Shown here: one piece after another, positions 11,351-21,392 of the stretch
Numbering within the stretch: position 1 is the stretch's first letter
Layout: each line of letters starts with the position of its first letter
NCBI GenBank assembly: GCA_003194525.1
Contig: NBIV01000046.1
Location: forward strand, 186,001-250,000
From: Gracilariopsis chorda
Taxonomy: Eukaryota; Rhodophyta; Florideophyceae; Gracilariales; Gracilariaceae
Length of the DNA: 64,000 nucleotides
Reading direction: 5' to 3'
Position numbers and translations under genes: made by a program
The notes under the pieces: generated by a model
The model's input: the letters and a program-made list of their open reading frames with translations, nothing else
What the model was told of the DNA's origin: nothing
The model's database searches: none

Positions 11351-11743
11351 AACAGTCATTTTGGACGACCGAGAAGCAAACTTTTGTTGCGCTGTCGTCT
11401 GGAGAGGCAGAATACATTGCACTGTCGTATTGTGAAAAAATCATTAATGTGGATGCGTAGAATCTTGTGCGAATTACGCAATGACACAGTCCTAGAGGAT
11501 GAACCTCAGATATACCACATCTCCATAGCAACGGACAATTCGACTGCTATGTCGATCGTGAAGAATCGAAAGCTCTCAGAAAGAAACGAGCATATTGCTC
11601 TAAAATATCACCACATAAAAGAGCTGCTGGAGACAAAGGTAATTGACGTAAAGTCAATAAGGACTGTTGTGCAAGCTGCTGGAAATTTTTCTAAGCTTGT
11701 TGTCTTTGACACGAACAAAGGCTTACGTTACTTTGTGGCTTGA
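11351..11743 (+). pseudogene. Copia RNase H C-terminal part
   Basis: The first part, in another frame, reads FWTTEKQTFVALSSGEAEYI, the canonical copia RNase H motif (SSGEAEY with its catalytic Glu). The downstream frame gives ATDNSTAMSIVKN, the catalytic Asp region, and then HIALKYHHIKELLE. The usual closing ..QXAD..TK is altered (VVQAAGNFSK). Confidence 0.75.
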
Positions 11744-13259
11744 AGTAATAGAATTGCTACTAGTAAGTATCATCTGAATATTTTGATGTCGAACTAACCT
11801 TGTTTCTCTTCTACCAGTTATGTTTTGAAATAGATTTATATGTTTTCTTGTGATAATTGTTGTATTTAGTAAGAGTACCATACCTTTTCCCACACTACGG
11901 ATTTTTCCTTTACGGTTTTGCTGTGGTAGAGGTTTTTATCTGCGGTTACTAAGCTTCATATGCAGAGAATAGTTAGTCGGAATCTGTGCTGAATGGCTTC
12001 CTTGTGAGGGACGGTGTGAATGGAGCCACACTGGCCACAAGTTGGGACGTGTTTTACAACCCACTCGTTCCAACTGGAGGTAGTAAATAAATGACCTCGC
12101 TAATCTGTTTTACCCGAAGTGGCGGGGTGGACAGACAGTGAGAACGAAAACAGCTACAGTTCTGTGTAAACCTAGAGTAGAAACGTTATCTGCGCTACCT
12201 TTCTTTGTCCATTTTACATTGATTTGATATGTCCTGGCTAGAAAATGGAGATTGCAAGTAGGAGTGCTTTCGAAACTTTAATAAACTGTGTTGAGTACTT
12301 ACGAACCATCACACAGACTCTGGGTCTTGAGGCATGATTGAGATTGTCAAACCCGCTAACTAAATTTAGGCTACAGTTCTAACTACAGATGCAAACTTTT
12401 ATATTTGAGTACTGAGCTGAGCTCAGTTGAAGGGTTACCTCTTGGCTACGAAAATGAAAATGTTAACCAGATTAGTAGACAGAAGGGCTTAAGTTGAAAC
12501 AAAACCTGAGCTTCTTGGGAAGCGCAATGCTTACTGTATGGTGCTGAACAGTCGGACGTACCTAAGCTGTCAGTAGAGGGATTTCCTAGAAAGCCCGGGC
12601 GGAAGATGGGCTCGATGTTCCAAACGGTCGAGGTCAAGAGACGCCGGTCGACAGCTACGTGACAGGATGGGCAACCACGTCAGGCTTGGTGAGGGAACAA
12701 GCGTTGGCGGTCGTGCACCGCTATTGGTTTACCGTGCAGGTTAGTAGAATAGGCTAGTGGTCAGTCTGTATCGCCAACTAAAACAAGATACTAGTCCGTT
12801 TGGTGTGCGCACGCAGCTCGCCACTTCCCAGTAGCCCTGCGGTGTGCCATGCACTACCCTATCTACCCTCAACAATAATAATAATAAATTAGGTACCACT
12901 CTACGAAAATATCAGCACCTCATCCAATAACAGCATACCCCTTTCCTGCATAATATACCCACACGGGACGCTTGCCACGTTTGCCACATTGTTCCCTGAT
13001 GGGTTTCGTGCATCCGCTTACGGCTGCGTTCGGCCACTATACCACAAACTTGAAAAAATCGCATTTGTAGTGGGCATTGGCAGAAAATATCCTTTCACGC
13101 AGAGCCAAAACGATACCTTGCACGGTTCCGGGCTTTACTTGATACAATGCTCTCGTGGTCCCCATTACTCGAATTTGGCTTTTATCGAGGCAAGCGCAAA
13201 CCATACGAGGCTTTCGAGACTTGTGATGTTTTCCTTCTTGGATGTCACACGTTCCCATG
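11744..13259. other. About 1.5 kb without a recognisable gene
   Basis: Only short open frames occur, none with a known pattern. The copia 3' LTR should begin here. A short AATAATAATAATAA run lies near 12873-12888. Confidence 0.35.
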
Positions 13260-13991
13260 TCAAATTTTGGCTTCAAAACGCCTGACTAAGTTGTTCAACA
13301 CAACATCATCTTCATACTCAGTGCAAAAGAACGGGAGCGTATTCTCTTTTTTACACAGCAGTTGCGAAGTGACTTTTGCCTTCTTTGCCTTACTCTTCGA
13401 ACGTAAACACTTTCTACCCACCTCCACTGTACTATTGCAACAATTTCTCACAATCGATGTGCTGTGAGTAAGTAGAATTACTGGAGTCCCACCCTGCTTA
13501 GAAGACATACTCCGAAATACGCGAGCAGATGCTTTCAATTGCGCCGAATCCCACAACACTCAGTTTGTCGAACGCTCATTCAAAGGAATGTTCTCCACTG
13601 CTATTAAGGCAGCTGTAGAATCTTTATGAGCTGTCAGGGCCTCTTCAACATTTCTTCGAATAACATCGTCGCTCTTCCGAAGTTTGTTCGACCTTCGAAC
13701 CGTCGTTCACTTGTCTTCACTTTCTTTTTGTCCTAGGAAAGGTTGCGAAACCCAAATCTTTCGCGAAACTTGTCCACAAATATATTCAAATACTTTTTTC
13801 AGTAGCCCTAAGCCGACGTCGACGAAGCTCTACTTCACAAACTCTGCAGTGATAGCGCGATAGCCGTCCATTGCCAATTTCATCTTGAAACACATGTTTG
13901 CGTGTGAGAACTCGGGAACTCTCCAGTTGCCAAAAGAGCATCACGAAGCGATCGAGTTTCTTTTTTGAAGTGTTTCATCTTATGACAATCG
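13260..13991 (-). pseudogene. 3' half of a pogo-like (DDE_1) transposase, severed by a gypsy insertion
   Basis: Reading leftward from the gypsy insertion site at 13991, the frame gives MKHFKKETRSLRDALLATGE, then a broken stretch and VIRRNVEEALTAHKD. It ends as ASARVFRSMSSKQGG with a basic KSKAKKAK tail near 13260. This continues the protein whose 5' half lies at 25687-26780: the codon for the third catalytic Asp (QPCD) straddles the two sides. Internal stops and frame changes show the gene was also decaying by point mutation. Confidence 0.7.
13987..13991. repeat. Target-site duplication, left copy (AATCG)
   Basis: AATCG abuts the LTR at 13992 and matches 25687-25691. Five-bp duplications are typical for Ty3/gypsy integrases. 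Confidence 0.9.
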
Positions 13992-14815
13992 TGTGGTGCA
14001 ATGCCCCAAAGGGGAAAAACACCGAAAGACGTTCGGGATCTTCCTCTCACGAGGTGAACCCAGTTGGGTAGAGCCCTCCCAGAGGTGTCACGGCGAAGCC
14101 GGTTTGTAAGACCAGGGACACCTGTCACGACTCGCGCAGGGAGGTGAAGGCGAAGAATCGGTATCCGCTTGAGCGGGGTGTGATCCTCAGCAGAGGTATG
14201 TTTCCACGTAAGTGGGGAAGTGTGAGCGAATGCGCACACGAGGGCCGCGGATAGCGGGAGGTGCTACCCTAAAAAGGGGAAAAGGAAGGGCGAAGAGGAG
14301 GAAGAGAGGACGATGTGAGTCGCGAGAGCGACGAACAGATACGGCGATGCCGGTAACAATATCCCTATACAGGGCGAAACACCAATGCAATTGGAACAAT
14401 TATACTCCCAGTGATGGGTCCCTTTAGATGTGCAAGGGGGTTAGATGTCCCGTGGTTCACGGCGTTTCCCTCCAAGGAGGAGTAGAGTACGCGCGCAAGC
14501 GGCAACAACTAGAGCCAATTCCCCAGGTTGGGGTCCCTTGTTGGGGAAGGTTTACTGGTGCGACGGCAGTGCGCCGTCGCACTAAGTACTAGCTTCCCAG
14601 AAATGGGTGTGAAAATAATAAATAATATTAACTAAAATACTCCACATTTCGTGGCAACATCCACTACTGTGGCCAACCGCCAGTTGACCCAAAACCGTGT
14701 CCCACGTGTCCATATCCACCATAGTGGGGCGTAGTTCATATACACACTACACAACCGATAATATCGGGAAAGCGTTCAAGTACCAAGAATCCCTCCCTGA
14801 GGGCGTTGCACTTCA
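13992..14815 (-). repeat. Gypsy LTR, 3' LTR in element sense
   Basis: It is 824 bp with TG/CA ends, and in element sense reads TGAAGTGC...GCACCACA. It differs from the other LTR at 11 positions (about 1.3%), no indels. It contains many short perfect stem-loops, for example CCTC-TCAC-GAGG at 14043-14054, CCGC-TTGA-GCGG at 14165-14176 and CCAC-GTAA-GTGG at 14204-14215. Confidence 0.95.
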
Positions 14816-14827
14816 TATCCCCCCCCT
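14816..14827 (-). promoter_or_regulatory. Polypurine tract of the gypsy element
   Basis: On the minus strand AAGGGGGGGATA lies directly upstream of the 3' LTR start TGAAG. This is the expected position and composition for the plus-strand DNA primer in reverse transcription. Confidence 0.8.
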
Positions 14828-14872
14828 TAAGACGGGAAAACGACCGCGGACGCGGACGATTCCCAGACAAAA
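14828..14872. other. Leader of the antisense gene between PPT and ATG
   Basis: A short GC-rich segment. No TATA-like box is evident, so the antisense promoter, if real, would be within the LTR. Confidence 0.3.
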
Positions 14873-16387
14873 ATGGGTGATAAAAGCGCGTGCTCTGTCT
14901 CCGGTTCTCCGGTAAATCACTCTGCACCAGAGTCATCAAGCACACAAACGACAACAACAGCCACCCTCCAAAAGGGAAAAATGAACGACGACAACAACAT
15001 CAACAACCACAGCCAACCTCCGAGACTTCTCGGGCGATACACCACCGGTTTCCGGTTAGGTCCCCTGCCTCAGGGCGATCGACATCCAGTACAACCGGGG
15101 AATATGGCTGCTGCAGCCGACCATCCCTTCGCACTACCACCTTCGGTGGTGTCCTCCGGAACCACTCCGGTGTCCAATTGGCCAACCAACAACACCCTGG
15201 TGGGGCTCAACCCGATGAATCGGAATCACGCGTCGCGCCTGCGCCTTGCCCCGTGGTTTCACCCGGTCGCTGTCCTCAATGAGGGATTGGTCACCGCTTA
15301 TGCGGATGGCTCAGACACCCTTCCGGGGGATCTGCCCAGAGCAGTCACCACGTCGTGGGATTGGCGTCACCGGATTGCGATTCCGCGTCACCACCTCCGA
15401 AGAAATTCGGGCGAGACCGTCGCTGCGGCGCAGACCGAGTTGACGCGGATGGCGTACCAATGGCAGAGCCGGGCTCCATTCGATGTACCGGTCCCACCGG
15501 AGTTTGGCTTTGACGTTAGCTACTTCCGCACTCGCGGGGAGATTGGGTACGGCGAGAAACTGTTCCGCCTCGAGACCCTCGCTTGGAGGAATTTCCCCGC
15601 AGCGCGGCAAGAAGCCCTTTGCTGGGAGCGACCGATTATTCGGGCGGAGTTCAGGTACCTTCCCCGGCAATACCGGTCCAACTTTCTCCAAAACTTCATC
15701 CGCTACGAGCGGCGTTGGCGATCCCGATTCGGGTATTTTATCCCGTATCAGAACGTGGAGATAGAGCGGATTGCGCCGCCTCACCGACTAGGTCGGTATG
15801 CAGCACTCCCTGAGTGGTGGGGCTTCCATGAAGCCTGCCGGGGGTGCTACATAGAACTCCCGCCGGTACTTACGTACCTCGGTTCGCTGCTCATGCAGGA
15901 TCCTCGGTCGGGGTTGTGGTCCGTAGTGGTTACGGAGTGGGCGGCCCGCACTGCGGCTTATATCTTCAACGAGGCGTACGACCAGTATCGTCTCTGGTTC
16001 CTTCAACCGCGTGTGTGGGCAGCGATCCGAAACCTGGATCTTCGCATCCCCCTTGGGGGCCAGGCCAACAATGAAGTGGTCCTCCAATTACTTGGGTACA
16101 TCGACAGCGTTAGCTGGAGTGAGGTCCCGCTGGAGCAAAGCGGTCGTCTGGATGGCGGTAGCGGTAACACCGGTGGTCCGGGACTCGGTAGAAACACCGC
16201 CCTTGCGGGGGATTTTATCTACTTCGACCCCTGGGAGTTCCGGGAAATTTCCTCCGAGGAGGCGCGCGAGCTTCGCGATACGCCCCGGCATGTGCCGGAA
16301 GACCACCCGGTGGGGTACGTCGATTCTGACGACTACTACCGCGCATACGGCGGGGATGACCCAATGGTCGATAACGAACCGGAATAA
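14873..16387 (+). CDS. Antisense ORF of the gypsy element, 504 residues, unknown function
   Basis: It starts at an ATG 58 bp inside the element from its 3' LTR and reads against Gag/Pol, ending at a TAA at 16385-16387. The N-terminal 60 residues are Ser/Thr/Asn-rich. The rest is rich in Trp, Tyr, Arg and Pro and looks like a globular protein (for example FPAARQEALCWERPIIRAEF and LPEWWGFHEACRGCY). I recognise no domain, signal peptide or membrane segment. The sense strand here has no comparable frame, so this is not a shadow of pol. Transcription would have to start in or near the 3' LTR, antisense to the element. Antisense accessory genes are known from some plant LTR elements (for example Grande) and deltaretroviruses; homology to those is not implied. 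Confidence 0.7.
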   Translation: MGDKSACSVSGSPVNHSAPESSSTQTTTTATLQKGKMNDDNNINNHSQPPRLLGRYTTGFRLGPLPQGDRHPVQPGNMAAAADHPFALPPSVVSSGTTPVSNWPTNNTLVGLNPMNRNHASRLRLAPWFHPVAVLNEGLVTAYADGSDTLPGDLPRAVTTSWDWRHRIAIPRHHLRRNSGETVAAAQTELTRMAYQWQSRAPFDVPVPPEFGFDVSYFRTRGEIGYGEKLFRLETLAWRNFPAARQEALCWERPIIRAEFRYLPRQYRSNFLQNFIRYERRWRSRFGYFIPYQNVEIERIAPPHRLGRYAALPEWWGFHEACRGCYIELPPVLTYLGSLLMQDPRSGLWSVVVTEWAARTAAYIFNEAYDQYRLWFLQPRVWAAIRNLDLRIPLGGQANNEVVLQLLGYIDSVSWSEVPLEQSGRLDGGSGNTGGPGLGRNTALAGDFIYFDPWEFREISSEEARELRDTPRHVPEDHPVGYVDSDDYYRAYGGDDPMVDNEPE

Positions 16388-16396
16388 CCCGGGGAG

Positions 16397-16660
16397 ATGG
16401 ACGTAGAGGAAACTGGCGCTAGCGCAGAAGCTTTCCCAGAGGGGTTATCTCCGGCCGAGCCGGCTGCTGTCCCTTCGGCGGCAAGTGCCGGACCTTCAAT
16501 CCCCAGCGGGGTGACGGCGAATGAAAACGAAATCATCGCACGTTTCCTCCGGGGTGCTGGTCTTAGCGCTGCCGAGGTATCGGGGGATGTCACCACCATG
16601 GCGGACGCGTTGGCCTACCGCCTTGCTGGGGGTTACGCCGTGGACGATGGGGGTGAGTGA
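16397..16660 (+). CDS. Second small antisense ORF (87 residues), same frame as the 504-residue ORF
   Basis: The ATG at 16397 lies 9 nt after the TAA of the upstream ORF, in the same frame. So the two may be one protein of about 590 residues interrupted by a stop, or a readthrough pair. The sequence is Ala/Pro/Glu-rich and then has a helical-looking NENEIIARFLRGAGLSAAEV segment, ending in acidic residues. No function can be assigned. Confidence 0.5.
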   Translation: MDVEETGASAEAFPEGLSPAEPAAVPSAASAGPSIPSGVTANENEIIARFLRGAGLSAAEVSGDVTTMADALAYRLAGGYAVDDGGE

Positions 16661-16851
16661 ACCCTCTAGTTCAGTTTCCTGGTTCTTCTTTCTCTGGCTA
16701 TGCCAGTTAGTGTAGTGTAGTATTGTGGGGAGCTAGTTGCTCCCTTGAATAAACTTTCCCGTTTAGAACGGTGCTTCTCGGTTGAGTTCCCCGTCTTCAA
16801 CGGACTTTGCCTTGTTATCCTTTCCTTTCGCTCTCCGCTCGCGCCGCAACG
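16661..16851. other. Gap between convergent chromodomain and antisense genes
   Basis: No coding sequence; it would be the 3' ends of both transcripts. A TTGAATAAACTTTC segment near 16745 could be a polyadenylation signal for the antisense transcript. Confidence 0.4.
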
Positions 16852-19800
16852 TTACCCAACTTGGGCATTAACCAGCGTGGCTGGGGCTGCAGTTCCCGTT
16901 TGACGGTGGTATCGCAGGACCTGCCACCGTGGGAGGTGTTCGATTGGCTCCCACATATCCCCACTGGGGTCATACCCGTACCAGCGGACGCGGTATTGTA
17001 GAATACCATCCTGGTACCAGGTGTGTCCGACAAGTCGGTCTACTACGAACTCTCGTTCGTAGACCTGCCGGCCGTGCCGGGTGGTGGTTGTAATCCCTGG
17101 CGAGGGTTGCCCGCGGTGCGGTATAATGTCCCTTAGCAGGGTGTTCAGCGATAACTCTGACGTTCCCGTGCGCTGTCCTAGTGGCCGCTGCTCATGCGGG
17201 AAAATATCCCTCAAGAGGGTGTGTGGTGCCACGGTTTTCACCGGCAAGTCGTTCCCCAGAGGGGTGTCGTTGTTCCCGTCTTCACGGTAGGCCGGGCGAA
17301 CAGCCAGTCGGCGGGGGACTTGGGTTCCGCCTTCGCGGTTGAGCTCACGAACCGCGAGTTTGCGGGAAGATGACCGCTCCTGCGGGATCGGCATTTCCAC
17401 AATCCCCTGGCGGGTCCCGTGCGACACGGTGATTGGGTGGCAAACTGCCTCCCTGCCAGGCGCACGAGCGCTCTGCACCATACGTTCCGGCGATGCCGTG
17501 GTGTCCCCGGCTACTGACGGGTTGCCTGGGGCTAACTCCGGTACACCGGTATTTTGGTCAAAATTCCCCTCTGGAGGGTGCCGGGCAGGTGCCGATGACA
17601 CCTTTTTCAGGGGAATTGCCGCTAATCGCGGTGCACCATCTCCATGAGGAGGAGCAGCGTCCGGTACGACCAGTTTCGAGCGTGCGATGGCGCGCGTTAT
17701 TCCCGAGTTCCTCGGTTCTTCGCCGCAGCGTTGCGGGGGTTGGCGCAAATTATTCCCCGTAGCGGGGGCTTCGATTCCGTCAACGACGGGAGGCGTTTCC
17801 GGTGCTTTCGAGCCAGGGCTTAAAGCTTCGACTGCGGCTTGGCTGCCTTTTTCCCCAAGAGGGGTGTGGGTATTTCCCTGTGAGGCCGGCGTATCTGGGC
17901 GCCCCTTCTCCGCAAGGCGCGGGTCTGATCGACCTGATTGAACCGCTTCCGCGGGGACTTCCGCCAACGGTGGCTTCGAGGCATCGCCCTGCTCAGGGGA
18001 TTGGGGGCAATCGTCACCATACTCCCTTGTCGGGGATCCTTCCCTGACAGGGGTGTGCGGTAGTTGCGCTTCAACATCCCGTGTAGCACGGTATGTTTTC
18101 CGCGTTTGTGGCAATGCCTCCGGGGATGGATTGGGCGATTGCCTTTCTGCTGCTGCGGTATTGGAGTGAGGCTTCTCGTTTTCCCGTGACAAACGGTGTA
18201 TTTGCCGCTTTTGCGGGGCCTGCGCGTCTGGTTCCTGTTGCACAGCACTGCCCGGGAACGGGGGATTAGTGTCGCGTGACATACTCCGTGTTCCACGGTC
18301 AGTGTTCCGTATGTTACGGTGTGTTTCCCGTTGCGACGGCGATATCGTTCCTCGAAAACGAGTGTTCTCCTCCCCCTCCTCAGACGGAGCGGCGGGATAA
18401 GGGATAACATTCCCCGCCTGGCGGGTATAGATGCGCGCCAGTGGGGCGGACGTGGTAGGGGCGGGCGCTGAGGGGCCCGAATTACCCGGCTGAGCCGGTG
18501 AGTCCGACAGAGTCGGTAGGTCTGAGAGTCCCCGGCTGGGGTTTGGTAGTGCCGTAGGTCTAGTACTCCCGGATGGTTTCGGTGTTCCAGAGTCCGTAGA
18601 AACGGGGTTGCCTAGATCCAGGACTACCTCTGACGAGGGAGGAGGGGCAAGGACAACACGATCACGGGAAATACGTTCGTGCGTGTCGCCCATCTCTACC
18701 ACGACAGTGTCGGTGTTAACAGAGATGACCTTGAAGGGTCCATCCGCCACAGGCGAGAGTTTGTGACGCTTCTCCCGTTCCGGGTTGTAGTATTCCTTCC
18801 TGATGAAGACGTAGTTATTTGCCCGAATCGGGGACGGTTTCCCTCGCAAGCGAGCGTCGAAATCCCGCTTGTAAGCGGCTTGGGCCCGTGCCATAGACTT
18901 CCGCGCAGCGGGGACCAGCTTGGAAAGCCATTGCTTCCATTGCTGCCGGTAGATACCCACAGATGGGAAATTGTCCAAGGTAGCTTGGGGTTCCAGCGCC
19001 ACAGGCGGGGGTGTTCTAGATAGAACCAACTCGAATGGCTAAACTCCGGTAGTCCGGTGTACCTGCGTATTGTACGCGTAGGTTACCGCATCAGCGTAGA
19101 GATCCCAATTCGTTGGGTGGTCAGCGACGTAGAAACGTAACGCCGCGAGTAACGTCCGGTTAAACTGTTCAACTTGCCCATTACACTGGGGGTGGTAGGT
19201 AGTCGTGAACAAGTTCTTGACATCCAGGATGCGACAAACATCCTGGAAGAACTTGCTCACGAACTGCTTCCCGTTGTCAGAGAGCACCTCCACATGGGGA
19301 CCGTAGACAAAAATCCAGTGCGTCACCAGAGCCTGGGCCACCGTGAGAGCGGTTATCCTCCGAAGAGGGACAGTCCGTACCAGCTTAGAAAAGCGGTCGG
19401 TGATGACAAGTAGAAACTTGTTTCCACGTTTTGTGGTGAGTAGTGGTCCGAGAAGATCAATTGCGATAAAGTCGAGTGGCGCCCTTGCGGGGAATAGTTT
19501 CATCTTCTTCGCATTTTTGCGGAGTTTGACGCGATTCTTCGCGCATTCGCTACAAAACCGCACGGTTGCGTAGCAATCCACTGCCATTGCGGGCCAATAG
19601 AAATCCCTTCGCCGGGTTAGGTAGAGTTTCCTCCCACCTGGGTGACCTCCAATGGGGGCGTAGTGTGATAGATGTAACACCCGCGATTGCAGGGAATGTG
19701 GTACAACAATCTGTGGGCGGGCTTCGACCTTTCTTACGAGGTAGCCTTTGTCGTTTACCCCGAAAGGGAGATCTTCACCACCGTTGATACGGGCACGAAT

Positions 19801-20460
19801 TCTCGTACAGAATGGGTCGCCGAATTGTTCTCAGATCATTTCTTCCGGTGATACCGGTACAAAGCTTCCCGGTAACGGGTTCTCAGATTTATCTCGCGAT
19901 GCGAGTAGTTCGTCAAAATCAGCATCCTCGTCCCAGTTTTCTGGCCTAGCCTCGACGGCATATTCCGGATCATCTGGGTCTATAGCCATGAAACATGGGA
20001 CTTCATCATCCTCCGTTGGGAGTGCTTCCCCACTTGTTGGTAACTGCGACAAAGCGTCGGCCTGGGTGTTCTGCGCGCCCTTATTATAAATGACTTGAAA
20101 GTCATATTCCGCGAGGCGGAGTCTCCAGCGCATGAGGCGTCCCGACGGGTCGGAGATATTCATCAACCACCTCAATGAGGAATGATCCGTGTACACAGTG
20201 AAATGAATTCCCATAAGGTAGGGGCGCAGAGTGGTCATCGCCCATACGACGGCGAGGCACTCTTTCTCCGATACGGAGTAGTTCCGCTCATGAACATTGA
20301 GCGAGCGCGACCAATAACCAATTGGATGTCGTTCCCCCTCGAGGGTGGTTTGAAAAAGAGCACACCCGACTTGGTAGTCGCTCAAGTCCGTATCTACGGA
20401 GTATGGCAACCCAAGTTTTGGGAGATGTAGGATTGGTGCTGATGTGACAGCCTCCTTCAA
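16852..20460 (-). CDS. Gypsy pol: RNase H, integrase, long linker, chromodomain (two in-frame stops)
   Basis: One frame runs 20460 to 16852, with a TGA at 19831-19833 and a TAG at 19039-19041. RNase H begins at SVDTDLSDYQVGCALFQ and includes YSVSEKECLAVVWA and VYTDHSSLRWL. The integrase has an HHCC zinc site (H..HPGG...C..C), then the D, D, E triad in FIAIDLLGP, VLSDNGKQF and GQVEQFNRTL. A Pro/Ser/Arg-rich linker of about 480 residues follows, far longer than usual. Then comes a C-terminal chromodomain (EREFVVDRLV, LQYRVRWYGYDPSGDMWEPI), which in chromoviruses directs integration to marked chromatin. With the two stops a full protein would need readthrough; this copy is more likely impaired. 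Confidence 0.9.
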
Positions 20461-21392
20461 GGATTTAAAAGCTTCCGATTGCTCGGGCGTAAATTTTTCC
20501 AGTTTTGGGGGGGTTCCCCTTTCGCAACAACGCGTTCAGGGGCGCTGCAGTATCCGAAAAGTTCGGGATAAACCGTCGATAGACGTTGACCAGCCCCAAA
20601 AAAGGAGCGCAGTTCCGTTTGAGTACGGGGCTCTTTCGCCTCAACGAGGAATTTGACTCGAGCTTTCTCGATCGCTAACCGTCCAGGACGGATAATGTGA
20701 CCCAGATACTTCACAGTATCTGTGAAAAACTCGCATTTCCTCAACTTGAGGGTAATTCCCGCATCGCGGAGTACGGTCAGCACGTCTCGGACGTGAGTGA
20801 GATGGTCGTCCAACGAGTTGGAGAAGATGATGATATCATCAAGGTAGACCAGACAACTCCGCCACTTCAAGCGGTTGAGTAGAATATGTACTGCACGCTG
20901 AAAGGTGGCGGGGGCGTTGGTTAACCCAAATGGCATCCGCTTGAAGCGGTAGGTTCCTGCATGGCAGGTGAATGCGGTTTTGTCGCGATCCTCCTGTCTG
21001 ACAGGTACTTGCCAATATCCCCAATTGGCATCAAGGGCCGTGAACACGGTGGCGTCTCCAAGGGAGTCAATGCACTCGTCCATACGAGGGATGGGGTACG
21101 TGTCTCTAACAGTCACGGCATTGAGCCAGCGGTAGTCGACACAGAACCTCCAGGTTCCGTCGGCTTTTAAAGCCAGTACAACTGGGGATGCCCAGGGTGA
21201 TTGAGCGGGCTCAATCACACCTGCGCGGAGCATCTTGTCCACTTGGGACTGCTCCTCTTCCCGAGCTTTCGGACCTGCCCTGTAAGGGGGTTGTGCAACC
21301 GGTCGCGCACCGGGGATTAAATCGATCCGGTGTTCCGTTGCATTAATCTCGCCAAGCGAGCCATCCCACATTGTGGTGAATTCCCGTAACAT
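20457..21392 (-). CDS. Gypsy reverse transcriptase
   Basis: MLREFTTMWDGSLGEINATE is followed by VIEPAQSPWASPVVLALKAD, FCVDYRWLNAVT, TALDANWGYWQVPV (catalytic Asp), RMPFGLTNAPATFQR and the active-site YLDDIIIFS. YLGHIIRPGRLAIEKARVKF then leads to the thumb. The frame is -1 to the protease upstream. Two single-base slips close its connection to RNase H, one at a C4A6 run (20594-20603) and one at a run of seven G (20507-20513). After both, the conserved PNFS and SLKEAVTSAPIL blocks line up. These may be true mutations or sequencing errors. Confidence 0.9.
   Translation of the reverse strand: MLREFTTMWDGSLGEINATEHRIDLIPGARPVAQPPYRAGPKAREEEQSQVDKMLRAGVIEPAQSPWASPVVLALKADGTWRFCVDYRWLNAVTVRDTYPIPRMDECIDSLGDATVFTALDANWGYWQVPVRQEDRDKTAFTCHAGTYRFKRMPFGLTNAPATFQRAVHILLNRLKWRSCLVYLDDIIIFSNSLDDHLTHVRDVLTVLRDAGITLKLRKCEFFTDTVKYLGHIIRPGRLAIEKARVKFLVEAKEPRTQTELRSFFGAGQRLSTVYPELFGYCSAPERVVAKGEPPQNWKNLRPSNRKLLNP

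Larger units (their letters stand above)
7203..11743 (+). mobile_element. Degenerate Ty1/copia retrotransposon
   Basis: The domain order is Gag, integrase, reverse transcriptase, RNase H, all on the plus strand, which is the copia order (integrase before RT). Frames are broken by many stops and indels. The integrase core carries an internal tandem duplication, and RNase H is split by about 0.7 kb of unrelated sequence. LTRs, primer-binding site and polypurine tract were not identified, so the limits given are the outermost recognisable coding pieces. Confidence 0.75.
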
